From contig MU401466.1 of NCBI GenBank assembly GCA_022579005.1, positions 168,785-232,784 of the forward strand: a DNA stretch of 64,000 bases. Direction: 5' to 3'. This document shows positions 23,179-35,102 of this stretch, piece after piece. Every line of letters starts with the position of its first letter. Within the stretch, counting starts at the first letter, position 1. Made by a program: the position numbers and the translations under genes. This DNA is from Poronia punctata. Its lineage: Eukaryota; Ascomycota; Sordariomycetes; Xylariales; Xylariaceae. Under the pieces are notes generated by a model, which was given only the letters and a program-made list of their open reading frames with translations, did no database searches and was not told where the DNA came from.

Positions 23179-26100
23179 CTCGCCATCACACACACACACA
23201 CACTATGGAGGGGGGGGGGGGGGCAAAGGAGAACAGTGTAGCATCACCACCGAGACAAAGAAGTATCTAGGTTCGCAGGCATACACAGATGGAAGGGAAG
23301 ATCAGAAGGGTTTCTTACGCTGTGATAACTTTCCCTTCGTAGGGATCGATACGCTTGGTGAAGAACATATTCACTCAAAGCTACAAGATTCAAGATTCAA
23401 AGACGACAACACTAGTAGGTAAAGCGACAGTATGGCAAACTACATGTAGTTCGATATGTACAAAAGAGTGTCTCTTATGCATGGGAAGAGCTGAGAGACT
23501 TGCTAAGATATTACATGCATTCCCAATAGCATCTCCAGTCTTAGTCCGACAGGGAAGCATGTTGGCTGCGAGGGAGAGTGGCTGTGATAGAATGCAACAT
23601 CCTAGTCGACAGGGCTTAATACAGAATCATCTCCAATCTTAGCTAATAAATCATCTACATACTTGGTAAATCACACTTCCCTAAATAGCGCCATTTCTGA
23701 CCATCTTGGGAAGGGGGGGGCGGGGGGCGAGAGAGAGAAAGGGAAGAGATAGAAAGAGAGAAGAGAGAGAAGAGAGAAAGAGGGGGGAATATCACACACT
23801 AAGAAAGGCCTTGTCGGCGCCCCAAAAACAAGTTTGCGTAACCAGCCATCATCTTGGGCCGCATTCCTCGTCCCAATACGGACCGAAAGACCAACCTTGG
23901 CGATTTGAAGGCATGCACGGAGATTACTAGACCAGACACACGAATCTTGCCTTGGGTTAGCGTGGTGCAGTCCCCGAGCTCTCTGGGATGCTTTCGTCTC
24001 TTCTCTTTACGTTTGGCTATTCGTCCTATTGCTCGATAGGATCTTACTCTTCGCTTTCTAATAACGGCAACTGAACGGCGGGACGGTTCTAGCAACTGGC
24101 TAGGAGCAATACTAAAGTTCATCAGACGTTACAGCGGGTCGAGACTATCTCTTGTAGAATCAGTGGCTCACTCCCGTAGTGGAGAGATCCAGTGGACTTT
24201 CTCAGTGAATAGGAAGGAATGGTCTATTCCCGGTTCGAGCATCATGTCCGGGTACTTACCTACTTACTGGTTCTGTGCCGTATAAGTCATGTCCAGCCTA
24301 CCGCCGCTGTTGCCGGTACGGCGTATAGGACTCTGATTCGATACAACTATAATGATGGATCAGCAGGCTTGGTGGGCTGGAGGGGGAGTTGTTTTCTTTT
24401 CGACGCTTACCTGGCCGATAGCTTATGACGAGTTGATCTTCGTCATGGCCAAGTTCAATTCGGCATGGTACGACATGCTACGAGGTGCTAGTGATGATCG
24501 CGCTACTTGAGTCCGAATGTGCACCGAATCCATCGCGTCAATGGTACCCTGGGTTCCCATATCTCTCTCGTTGTGGGTTGAGCCATACCGGCGTCTTGTA
24601 GGGCACTGGACGCATCGGAGGTCTGGTTCTGGCCCAGGTAGGTATCACTGGCTAGCCTAGCCATCCTCGTTGGAAGGCTAAAGAGAAAGAAGGAAAGCTT
24701 CCTTTTCCTGTCTTGCTTTTCCCACTCCCCACGCGGGGACCGACAAGGCCCTACTCTGAATTCGGTAGCCAACAGAACCAAAGTATGGGACAAGTATTAG
24801 TGCCGGCGGGGGAGGATTTGATTTCTTCTCTTTGATGATGATATCAGGTTCAGGTACGGAAATATGGGCGGGGACGTGACACGCTTTCACTACGAGTAGG
24901 TAATCCCACAGGGCCTAGTCTAGGGAACTTGTCGGGACTCTGATTTTCTAGGTGGTCACTCGCCGCTCATCGAAGCAGACGCTAGGTATAGGTTCGTTAT
25001 CTGCAACCTACCTAAGCCGGATTGTTGACCGTGTAAGACATCAAGGCTGTCGGTGTTTATAAAAAGAAAAAATTGAACGGTGGATAATCCGTTCCTTTAC
25101 TGCCACCCCGATTGAAGTTGATGGTCAGCTGGCGGGGATTGATTTACCTACTGTTAGGAAGCGACTAGGCACCCCCGGTTTCAAGAGAAGGCGCCGCCTC
25201 CTACAGGGGTCCACAGAATAAAACTACTCGTACCTAGCCTGGACAAGGGTCCTGCTAAATCGATCACCTCCCTCTATCGTTGAACTGTTTATCGAATGGA
25301 GTGCCTTCGGGATTGCCTAGTGTACCCATTTATCACGTTTAAAAACTATAAATGGTGGGCCGATCATGTTTAGTACCTCTAGGCAGCGCAGACGTGCGCA
25401 TTGCGAAAGGTATTAAATGATGCCGACTTCCAGCAACATATTAATCGGGTTACCTCTGGCATGTAATATAAGCGTATTATCTAGCGCACTACCTATTCGT
25501 TAGGAGCTTATAGGATCTGTGAGGCTATAATACTCTGACATAATGCCGGCAGAGGTAAATTACTACCCGAGGTTAACCTATGTAGGTTGAGTGGTTTCGA
25601 TGTTGAATTGGTGTTCACTTCTGGAAGCTGAGGACTTTTATCTTGCTTTAAATATCCTGGGAACTCTGTAGTTCTTCATCAGAATCTCTTGTCCATGTTC
25701 GATGAGAGAGACGATTGGCTGGCGAGTAATAAATACCCCCCTGCCGACGACTAGGATGGTTAAAACTCCCTCTTTAGGGCCACCCATCACATCACTCCAT
25801 CGCTTTTCCTGGGACGACCCCCCTGATGATCTGCGCCAGGATGTTAGTGCGATACATATTAACAGTGCTCAACAGTACAGCAGCGTATCGACGTAGCTTC
25901 GGTATACGCTGTAGATACTTTACCTCGCTATCGCCGTAACCCTAGTTCTTCTGATCGATTTGGGTAAAGGTACTTGTGTAACGCAGGTGCGGTATCACTG
26001 AATTTAAACCGATTTCACGTTGGTAATGATGGAGATGGGATTACCACGTGGATTTCCCAGGTTGGGAAGTATTCTGCGATCGTTTGCTATTAATTAACAA

Positions 26101-27283
26101 TAGACTCAAACGTCTATTATTATCGCGTCGCAAAAGCAGTCGAATCACATCAACCATATGCTCTTACCAAGCAATCCGAGACCTGCGTAGCGTTGCATAC
26201 AAGTTCTAATATCGGACGCCCCTCATCTCCCCGTATATGCGTGTATGCGGATGTTGCGAAAAGGACATGAGGTAGGTCAGTATGGAAAGGAAGGTATCAT
26301 GCGCAGTAGATCCCGCTTCCTGCTTGCTGCATCTCCGCACTTTGTCAAGCAGAAGAGCGCGCGTCCAGAACCGAACCATTGCCCTCGGCCGCGGCTCACG
26401 ATCCGTCGGTCTAAATGCTTTATACCCTTGTCATGTCTCGCACATGGACGTACTCGCCTATCCGTCAACCGGTCAATTGGTAATCGTCGTGCGGAAAACT
26501 CTCCGATCCTGGGGAGTCGCTGTGTCCTGCGAGCGCGGGCATGGGCGCGGGCGCGGGCGCGTTATACGCCATCCATGTTATATTATGCACCGCCCACGCG
26601 ACGACGTTGCATGCGCAAGCATCCAGGCGAAGTAGTTACAGTTGCATTTTGGGGTTTCGGTACGAACACCTACTTTGAACAGATGATTGATTCCTCATTC
26701 ATTTTGCTCACCCAAGTCGTGTCTTCGGAGAGCCCATCGGTCTATGATTTTCCTGATCTAAAAACGGTAAGAGGGGACTATTCGTGACACTGAGGGCTCC
26801 GACTATAAATTAGCAAGAGATCTTGGTTACTAAAGTCGGTACTATGTAAGTACCTGGGTAGATCACCGGAGATACGCGTTTTCTACTATATTAGCTCGGA
26901 CACGTTTTTGTACCTCGTCAAGTACCCCGGTGATGTACGTGTACATACATTCATTATTCTGGAGTTTTAGGAGGATACTAAAATAAAACCCAAAGTTGCA
27001 TTCGACAGGGGTGGGGATTAACAGGGGGCGGAGCGGGGGACCCATGCAATCTTTATTCCACCTAATTAGTCCTCATCACCTGTGACACCTATAGGATGTA
27101 GAATACTACACAGTACGGAATCAGCGACTCTCAACTCAACCAAACCTCTAAGAATACATATGTTGTCGAAACATTCAAAAAAGGATGGTCTGACTAAAAG
27201 AAAACATTGTTTTCGTCATCTCAAAATGATGTACAATTTTCTTGATACAGATTATAGGTAAAAAATTATGTACATATTAATAA
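23179..27283. other. 4.1 kb gene desert
   Basis: No supported gene. Starts with a (CA)n-poly(G) tract (about 23190-23223) in the cupin promoter and a GA-rich simple stretch at 23706-23786. The longest frame (26245-26787, plus) is arginine/serine-rich, lies over a GCGCGGGC repeat (about 26530-26562) and has no family character. TAGGTA words recur but less densely than at 19 kb. Confidence 0.55.
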
Positions 27284-29037
27284 CTACTTATGCTTAACCG
27301 GAAGCTTGAAGCCGCCTGGGACTAGCGTTTGGAAGACGTCGCGTGGGTCGTACCGCCTCTGTATTGCGCGCAGCTTCGCGACGTTCCCTTTCCCATAATG
27401 CTCAATCACGTTTTGTGAGACGTCAGCATCGTTCATGAATACGTAATCAACGTATTTCCCTCGGCGCTTTGCAGCGTCTTCGATCTTGGCGATCAGGCTT
27501 GCCGTTGCCTCATTAGCCACCTCGTCGTCCTCGGGGTTCCACCAGCCAATGTCGATGGCCAGCCACGTCTGGCTGGCGTACTCTAGCCCGAGGGCGTTTC
27601 CGCCACGGACGAGCCCCGCACCCACAGTGTTGGTCGAGATGGGCTGCCACCCCACGGCGATGCTGCCGGCTGTGAGATTCTTGATGGTGTGTAGCTCTGG
27701 TGACTCCGTGACGATCTTCTCCACCGTCCTGAAAAGAGCAGCATCCGTTTTGAAACTGGTCGTATACCAGTTGAGCCGTGGAAAGGAGGGTGGCATCTGC
27801 CCTGCTAGAAAGTCCACGTATGGCTGGATTTTGACGGTATCGGCAACGGTAGGGATGTGGTAAAACGGTGCAAAGGCTGCCGGCTTTTCCACCGCTTTGC
27901 TGTACACCATATTTAGCAGCACCCCAAGCGTCCCGTTGAGCGGGAAGGCCTGCATCATGAGGTTTGCATGAGGATCCTTCACTAGCACCGACTGGTATTT
28001 TGCCATAGCTTCCGTTAATAGGGGAAGCGAGTCGAAGGAGTAGACTTTGTAACCACCCCAAACATCTCCAATTTGATAGGTCCTTAGAGTGAACCTCGTT
28101 ACCACACCTGGTACCTCGTCAGCGTCAATCGCTTACGCCCCGCAACCGCGGCGATGGGGGGTCCTTACCGAAGTTGTTGGCACCGCCTTTCAAAGCCCAC
28201 CAAAGGTCGCGGTGGGAGTGTCTGTTCGCATTCACGATGGAACCGTCGGCTAGGACGATCTAGGGACGGATTAGTTCGAACCCCAAATATTTACCAGGGG
28301 CTAAAGGGTTTCTTTGCTATGTTTACCTCGTAGTTTTCCACATTATCGCAGGCCAGACCATACAAATCCGACAGATACGAGAGACCACCTGTGAAAGTCA
28401 AAGTCAGCAGTTGAATTTCTTCAGCCTAGATCCGAAAAGGGACACCGACTGCCAAGCGTAAGCCCCCCGACGCCAACTTCGAGGATTCTGCCCCCCACTA
28501 CCGTTTTGTTATACTGCTCAAGATAGTGGTATACCTCGCCCCATCTCAAGCCTGTGCCGACGGTGGCAACGCCTCTTTCAGCATCGTATTCCACTTCGTT
28601 AAATCCGGACATGTCGAATAATACGCCCTCGTTTATATTCGCCCCCAATGGGGCCGGTGAGTGTCCACCCGAGCGAATGGCGAAATGCACATTTTCTCTC
28701 GAGAGATATTTGACAGCTTCCGAGACTTGCTCCGCCGTCACCGGCTGTATCACGCATGTTGGAGACGCCCAAGCTGTCTGTACCCTGATATATAGTAGAA
28801 AGTATTAGCGATCATCCCTCTTTTACAACTTCTCCCGGTAGATAGCAGGGAACAATACCAATTCCCTTCTGACGCGACTCTGTACTTTTCTCCACCGGGC
28901 AACACTACTCTTCCACCCAGAACGCTCTCTAGATGTGAGCAAGCAGTAGAAGCATCGCCCTGTGCGGCAGCGTAGGAGGGGAGACACGAAAGTGTCGTGA
29001 AGATCGATAATGCTCTCAACGCTTGTGATAGAACCAT
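27284..29037 (-). CDS. Secreted FAD-binding oxidoreductase (VAO/BBE-like), 5 exons, 496 aa
   Basis: Flavoprotein oxidase or dehydrogenase of the vanillyl-alcohol-oxidase/PCMH fold. Minus-strand exons 29037-28859, 28784-28450, 28388-28327, 28259-28169 and 28107-27284; total phase is clean. Residues 1-25 form a secretion signal ([19 protein letters not shown]). The FAD domain has IRSGGHSP, with His101 in the place of the histidyl-flavin linkage, and [20 protein letters not shown], then [12 protein letters not shown]. The position that holds the second (cysteinyl) flavin link in bicovalent members reads [11 protein letters not shown], so only one covalent bond is expected. The C-terminal segment [23 protein letters not shown] is the usual end of fungal members. 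Such enzymes are frequent in metabolite clusters; the substrate is unknown. A TATAAAG element (29114-29120, minus) lies 80 bases upstream. Confidence 0.9.
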
Positions 29038-29113
29038 CGTGGGCAATGATGATGGTATTTGACACGTGCTATGCCGCGAACCTCTTGAACCAGAATCGAC
29101 TGGCCTGCCATAA

Positions 29114-29120
29114 CTTTATA
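29114..29120 (-). promoter_or_regulatory. TATA box of the first FAD oxidoreductase
   Basis: TATAAAG on the minus strand, about 77 bases upstream of the start codon at 29037. Confidence 0.5.
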
Positions 29121-32100
29121 TCGCTCCATCATCCCATTTGTCAGATGGTGATGACTCTACGTGCCTACCTATTCGAAAAGCAGGAACAGTCAGGCTACAT
29201 TCTCGATGCAGTCTGAGTAGTGAACTATGTACGGAACTATTGAGTCTGGCGTGACGGGCCCGTGATGCGTCTTCCCATGGAACATGGCAAGGTTGAAGTT
29301 TGGGAACCTCACAAGGACACTTTCCCATACGGGGAGACATTGCAGACAAAAGTACACGTACGTAGACGTAGGGCACGCAGATCCTTCTCACCCGTGGCAT
29401 CGTCGATACCAAAAGGGAACCCAAAAGGGCAACGCTATTACAGGAAGGGTTACCAGACGTGACGCTTCTTGGCCGGATACGTGCGTTGGTCGACAGTCAC
29501 GAGGAGATGAGGTGTACTAGGGTTTCATCGCGTATGCAGACGCCGCACCAGATCCATGGCAGTGGTAAACCGGCCAAGGATGCCGACGTGATATGGTAGG
29601 ATGACATGACATTTTTCTCGGGCACGGAAAGGAGATGCAGAGACGAGGGAGGCATCCGAAGCCACGCCCAGTATAGACTAAAATTAGGTACTTACTTTTT
29701 TTTTGCCTACCATGGTGCCTATCCGAGTTAGACCACCAACTAACCTACATGATCCTAAAAGGTCATGTAGCATTTAAGTACCGATGAACCCCTGTACATG
29801 AAGTACTTGGCTTCAATTTTAGTCTATCTAGCATGTATTCTGTACTGAAGAGGTAACCCAGGCTAGGAATTTCCAGCTTTGCCTGTATTGGGCTAACCCA
29901 CGCACTCTTATTCGTCGGTATGCCTGTCGAGCATGCTAAATGCACGTCATGTTCCCGGCAAGGATCGTCAGGAAGCGAGGCGCTTTTAAGCAGTTTTAAG
30001 GGGACCCTCATCCCTTACTGGGCGTCTGGACTCTGGGGACCCACCGGTAAATGCCCAACCTTACTACTGTACGGTACTTCTCATCTATACTTACAATACT
30101 AAGTAGTTAAAACGCATAAGCCGTGATCAAACAAAGAGTTAACCTACTAGTATTGGTCTATCAGGTCTCGAAACGAACTGGTCGAGATCAACCAACAGCT
30201 AACGCCGATATGCAAGATATCATCACCAACTACCTATACTGAAGTAGCGCCCATCAAAACCGCCAAATTCCATGGTAGCGCGGCTGTCTCGGCTTGTCTT
30301 CTAGTCTGCCAAGTCTACCTGTACCTATTCTTTGACTCTTGCGAGCTGAGGTTACATCGGATGCTCAGCGAATTGGACTTTGTGTGTGATATAGGCATGC
30401 CTCTGTCAGAAACTAAACCTAGCCTTTTCGCCCATGATAAGCCAGGCGGTGACGGTTTGCGGGTTTCATTTAAGTCGGCAGCCAACAGCCCTGATAACAA
30501 TTTTTGGTTCAGTAAGCTGAGAAGAGTCGTCGACTGTAGTCTTAATAATTTCCGCACAGGTTATCTCCCATCCAGTCATCCTACGGTTACAGTCATATAA
30601 TCCATCGCCATGATCGAACAACTGGGATCCAAAAGTACCATAATATACAATATTCAGGCGATCAGAGCCAAAGCCGGTCGGTGCCAGGGTTATCAAGACT
30701 CAAACAGGAGATATATAATGGCATATTCAAGCAACAGACAGCTGATACGGATACGGGGAGTTGTAATTGGCCATAATCAATTTGTAATCGGCAAGCAAGC
30801 TGGCAACGCGCCGGCGCTCACGTATGTTCATCCTCCTACCAAGTGTTATATCGTACCTCCGTCTTGTTTCCCGCGGTTTCCGCGGCTACGATTAGCCCGA
30901 GAGTATCGAGAGTAAGTGAAGCTCTACCTAAATAAGTAAGATGCCAAAAGCAATCCGGTACGCATGTACGTTACATGTAGATACATAGAGCTAAGTATTC
31001 GAGAAACTAAACCCCAGTAAAGCTGAGATACCTCTAACCTTAGTCTTTACGTACACGCACACGCACACGCACATACCTACTGGTACATTAGTAGATGGGG
31101 ACAAAAAGGTCCTCACCTTAGAGTGCTTAGCCAGAACCCACTTCGTTAGCGGCCGTCACCGAAGGACTAAACCAAGCTAGCAACTTAAGGTTGTATCCTC
31201 TCGGATTTTAAGTCGTGGCTCAAGAATAAAAAATGGGGTAAATTAGTATATCATTAGGCCTTGACGCTACTGTAGGTGTTATTATTGACTAAGCGCAATC
31301 GACACCAAGTGGGCAAGACAGGAGACAGGCCCGACAAGACAAGACAGGACAAGACAAGACCTGGATTGTCCAGAAACACGGTTGGCAAGGTACGAGTGAG
31401 TACCTCCTCCTGCATTACACAGACGCGCAGCCCCGATCCGGACATCTCAGACAAGACAGATGTAGCACGACGTACCGAACCTGGCCTATTCTGACCATCG
31501 ATCCTATTTTTCTGAGCTAGTCGGGAACCAAGGCCAAGGCAAAGACGGTTGCGCGCCTTATTCCCTGCCCAACGGAAGACCTGCGTTGCATGTACCTAAC
31601 CAACCATACCGGAATGAAAATCATCACGTCAAAGGTCAGATGCTTGGATCGACCTGCATACTGATACAGGCAGACAGGGCTGCGTCTGTATGGCGCATGC
31701 ACGCAACCATCATCCATGATGCGACACAAGGGTGTCTTTCCCCCCCCCCCCTGTTAGGTCAGACAGAGCATGCCAGATGTCCTAATGCAGACATGCAGAC
31801 CTACGGATTTGCAAAAGATGTGCAGATGTGCAGATGCTCAGATGCACGCATCCTACCGATGCTTCGAGGCTCCGAAGCCCCTGTCGTGTAGACTAGGTAC
31901 CAAAGGATAACTATTTCCATATTACAGGGCTCCCCGGGGTTGCTTACAGTATATGCTTAGATGGACGTCCATTTTATACCATCCCCATAGGCACGGGAGT
32001 GGCGTGGACGAACTATTAACAATCTATCAGCTTGTTTCTTCATGGATTAACACCGGGTATTGACCGGTCCGTCACTACGGGCGATTGAAAGGAAGCTGAA

Positions 32101-32469
32101 TCACCACCCATCCGGATAGGGCACAAGTGTGGGAGATCCTGTTAGATCAGCTTATGGAGGGGGAACGAACAGGAACAGGCAGGTCTACTCGTTACATGTT
32201 GGTAACCTTAGAAATCTCACGCGCACTCGCATACAAGCCTAACCTACACCTCCCTTGTCGTCGAGGGAGGGGTGGCGTGGATCGGGGAACATGATGTTCT
32301 GGGGGCCCCTCGGGGGTTCCTGAGCCCCCATCGTCTGCTTTCTTGGAGTCGACACAATCTCGATATGACTCTGGCCGCTCCACCCTGGAGAAACAGAGGT
32401 AACCTATATTCCCCTGCCTTGTCCTTGGGCATTAGAATAGTTGGTTATTTAGAGCATGTGGCCATCGTC
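29121..32469. other. 3.3 kb intergenic region, no gene recognised
   Basis: Separates the divergent FAD oxidoreductase and prenyltransferase genes. Short simple repeats occur: (GACAA)n-like at about 31320-31362, a poly(C) run at 31740-31751 and a GCAGAT-type repeat at about 31790-31845. A (CACACG)n run lies near 31050-31072. No transposase, tRNA or coding frame with family character. Confidence 0.55.
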
Positions 32470-32478
32470 TATATAAAA
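32470..32478 (+). promoter_or_regulatory. TATA box of the UbiA prenyltransferase
   Basis: TATATAAAA, followed by a GC step, 165 bases upstream of the ATG at 32643. Confidence 0.55.
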
Positions 32479-32642
32479 GGCGCCGTTGACTAGAAAGTCT
32501 ACACCTTCCCATCTGGATCAGACCATGCGATGAGTACAACTCACAAAACCGTTTATTTTCCCCTTGTCATACCGAGCCCAGAAGTCCGCCATAAACTGTT
32601 CCTTCAAGCCTTTTTTCTCACCCGTTTTACGTCATCTTTACC

Positions 32643-33295
32643 ATGGAGGACAAGGGTGTCCCGCCATACAGCAAGCCGACCGCCAGAAAGCTGGCTGCTG
32701 AGACATCGACACCTTTTGCAGAAGACAACGCCGCTCTGTCCCGCCAGTATGGCGGCATCCATGCCGGCGGTTGGGTCGGTCTCCTGCCAGCCTCCTGGGT
32801 ACCATACGTGCAACTGGCCCGTCTCAGCCCGCCAGCAGCCCTATTCCTCATCTACTTTCCTCATTTCTTCGGCATCATCCTGGCGGCACTCATACAACGG
32901 TCTCCAACGGCCGATGTGGTAGGGGCTGGCTTGGTCATGTTGGCCGGCAGCTTCTTCTTCTCCAATGCGGCGCACGGCTGGAACGACCTCGTCGACGCCC
33001 CCATAGATCAGGCCATCTCCCGCACGAGTAAGCGGCCTATCCCGCGCGGCGCCATCACGCCGCGGGCTGCTCTAGTCTTTACCCTCTCCCAGGGCTTTGG
33101 CGCCGCCCTATTTCTTCTCCTGATGCCTAGCGGTAGCGCCATCTACGCCGTGCCCAACATCATAGGCACCGTGTACTACCCCTATGCTAAACGCCACACC
33201 AACTTTGCCCAGATCGTGCTCGGCTGGTGCCTGGCCTGGGGCATCGTGATGGGGTCGTGCTCGATGGGCCTCAAGCCGTTTACCGGCGGTCCGTT

Positions 33296-33328
<33 letters not shown>

Positions 33329-33746
33329 GGCACAAGTGTGGGTACACCCGTCCATCGCTTGCGTCTTTTTCGCGAGCATCCTCTGGACCGTCATCTACGA
33401 CACCATCTACGCACACCAGGATCTCCGGGACGACCTCAAGGTCGGTGTCAAGAGCATCGCTGTATTGTTCCGGGATCAGACCAAGGTCCTACTATGGCTC
33501 GTCCTCGGCTGCATGGTCGCCCTTCTCTGCATGGCTGGCCTGATGGAGCAGATGGGCTGGCAATATTATGTCATGGCCGCTGGCGGCTCCGCACTATCGC
33601 TCGGGGCTATGATTGCGCACGTTGAGCTGAAAGATTCGGCGAGCTGTTGGTGGTGGTTCAGGTACGGCTTTTGGCTGGCAGGGGGATCCATAGCCCTGGG
33701 TCTCCTATCCGAATACATATTTGCGGCGCCACTATCATATGATTGA
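32643..33746 (+). CDS. UbiA-type membrane prenyltransferase, 367 aa
   Basis: Integral membrane enzyme that transfers a prenyl chain to an aromatic acceptor, related to Coq2 and to the prenyltransferases of fungal meroterpenoid pathways. Single exon. Both Asp-rich magnesium-diphosphate motifs are complete: NDLVDAPID (residues 114-122, NDxxDxxxD) and YDTIYAHQD (252-260, YDxxYAxQD). Eight or nine hydrophobic segments are spread over residues 70-360. There is no long mitochondrial leader, and the neighbours are tailoring-type enzymes, so a secondary-metabolite role is more likely than ubiquinone synthesis (inference). A (GGCGAC)n repeat encodes an Asp-Gly run (about residues 219-227) in a loop before the second motif. 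Converges with the SDR gene at 34.2 kb. The acceptor and chain length cannot be read from sequence. Confidence 0.92.
33297..33325 (+). repeat. GGCGAC hexamer repeat inside the UbiA coding region
   Basis: About four to five units of GGCGAC, in frame, encode a Gly-Asp run in a loop of the prenyltransferase. Confidence 0.9.
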
Positions 33747-34161
33747 GGCGTTTTTTTTTATTGTCATATAATGTATATAATGATTTCTTTTTAACGTTTT
33801 TTTGTCTTTTCTTTTTTTGTTTCTCTTTGTCATTGTATATGTCTCTGTACCATCGCTGGCCGGGTAGGAAGGAATATAAGACAGAAGAACATATCATTTT
33901 TTATAACTTCTTTTTAATCAGGGATATTTATGACGAACCAAGAAAAATATCCTCCTCCGCATCTATTCCAAGTATTCCAGAATATTGCCATATGTGATTT
34001 TCATCCGACCCGACCAACCCCGATCGTATACTCTTTTGTCCAAGGTTAAACGTTTTCCAGTCGCACCGTCTAAACCTGCCTCCCCTCCCCTCTCTTCTCG
34101 TCTCTTCTCTTCTCTTCCCTTCTCTTCTCTTCCCTTCTTTTCTTTTGCCTGTTGTTTCCCC
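33747..34161. other. Convergent 3' flanks of prenyltransferase and SDR
   Basis: AT- and T-rich after the prenyltransferase stop. A long polypyrimidine (TCTTC/CCTTC) tract runs from about 34081 to 34146. No gene. Confidence 0.6.
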
Positions 34162-35004
34162 TTACATAACCGGCCAATTCTTATTAATCGTAACAGCCGA
34201 CCCATTCGAAGCCTGCGCAATGGCAGGATCCGAATAGAACAGACAATACTTGGCCACATCCTCCAACTTGACATTCGTAACGCCCGGTTCGAAACCGGGA
34301 TACTTGGTCATCATATTGGCCATGTTCTCCTCATGATATCCATTCTGGAACGAATCCATGATATTCGTCTCCATGGCACCCATCAGGAAAGTGATGGCGG
34401 AGATCCCCTTATGACCGTATGTCCCCGCCGTATTCCTCATCAGGCCCAATAGTCCGTGCTTGGATGCCACATAGGCCGCTCCGGCATTCAATCCCCTGAT
34501 GGATGCCACGCTGCCTATACTCAGGATAATCCCACCACTTCCTTCTCCTTCTCCCTTTCCCTTTCCCTCTCCTTGTGCTTGCGATTGTGATTGTGATTCT
34601 GCCTGGGACAGGAAAATATTCACAGCAGCCTTGGTACACAAAAACGCCCCGGTGAGATTAACCCCGATAACGCGATTCCACAACTCCAGCTCCGCCGTCC
34701 CCGCACCGTCGAATTTATCCATGACTCCCGCATTATTAACCAACACGTCCACCCTGCCGAATCTCTGGCGAACATTCTCGAAAAATTCCTCGACTTGCTT
34801 TTCCTCCGCAATGTTGACTTTTGCAGTGAGGAATTTCGAACTGTCGTATTTCTGTGTCCATTCCGTCGAAGTCTCTTCTAGACGGACGGGGTTGATGTCG
34901 CAGATTGCCACGTTGGCGCCGGATGTGAGATAGGAGGCGGCTATGGTTTTGCCTAGACCGCCGGCTGCGCCTGTGATTATGATTGTTTTTCCTTGGGCGG
35001 GCAT
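34162..35004 (-). CDS. Short-chain dehydrogenase/reductase (classical SDR), 280 aa
   Basis: NAD(P)-dependent alcohol dehydrogenase or ketoreductase. Single exon. The cofactor motif TGAAGGLG is at about residues 11-18, VDVLVNNAGVMD carries the NNAG motif, SIGSVAS supplies the catalytic serine, and YVASK is Tyr178/Lys182. An acidic residue after the second strand (ICDIN) favours NAD over NADP (family rule, inference). An odd low-complexity insertion of about 20 residues (Ser-Gln and Gly-Lys/Glu repeats, near 128-148) sits between the helix after NNAG and the serine strand. The start was chosen at MPAQGKTIII; an open extension upstream to 35154 lies in AT-rich leader with TAAGG repeats and is not protein-like. 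Tail-to-tail with the prenyltransferase. Confidence 0.88.
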   Translation of the reverse strand: MPAQGKTIIITGAAGGLGKTIAASYLTSGANVAICDINPVRLEETSTEWTQKYDSSKFLTAKVNIAEEKQVEEFFENVRQRFGRVDVLVNNAGVMDKFDGAGTAELELWNRVIGVNLTGAFLCTKAAVNIFLSQAESQSQSQAQGEGKGKGEGEGSGGIILSIGSVASIRGLNAGAAYVASKHGLLGLMRNTAGTYGHKGISAITFLMGAMETNIMDSFQNGYHEENMANMMTKYPGFEPGVTNVKLEDVAKYCLFYSDPAIAQASNGSAVTINKNWPVM

Positions 35005-35062
35005 ATTTTCTTTTTCTTTTTTTTTTTCGAACTTTCTTTCTTGGTGTTGTGTATGATGAAAA

Positions 35063-35102
35063 GGTAAGGTAAGGTAAGGTAGGTAGGTTAGGTAAGTAAG
35101 TA
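35063..35102 (+). repeat. TAAGG/TAGG tandem repeat upstream of the SDR
   Basis: Four TAAGG units pass into TAGG units immediately 5' of the minus-strand SDR start. This is the clearest tandem expansion of the TAGG word seen across the window. Confidence 0.85.

Noticed and set aside
26245..26787. 180-residue open frame
   Set aside because: Composition is driven by a GCGCGGGC repeat; two other frames are open over the same stretch; no domain or promoter support.
28270..28300. GGGTTCGAAC on the minus strand, tRNA-like
   Set aside because: It lies in an intron of the FAD oxidoreductase and has no acceptor or anticodon stems.
34281..34302. Palindrome CCCGGTTCGAAACCGGG as a regulatory hairpin
   Set aside because: It lies within conserved coding sequence of the SDR (FEPGV region) and is probably a codon coincidence.
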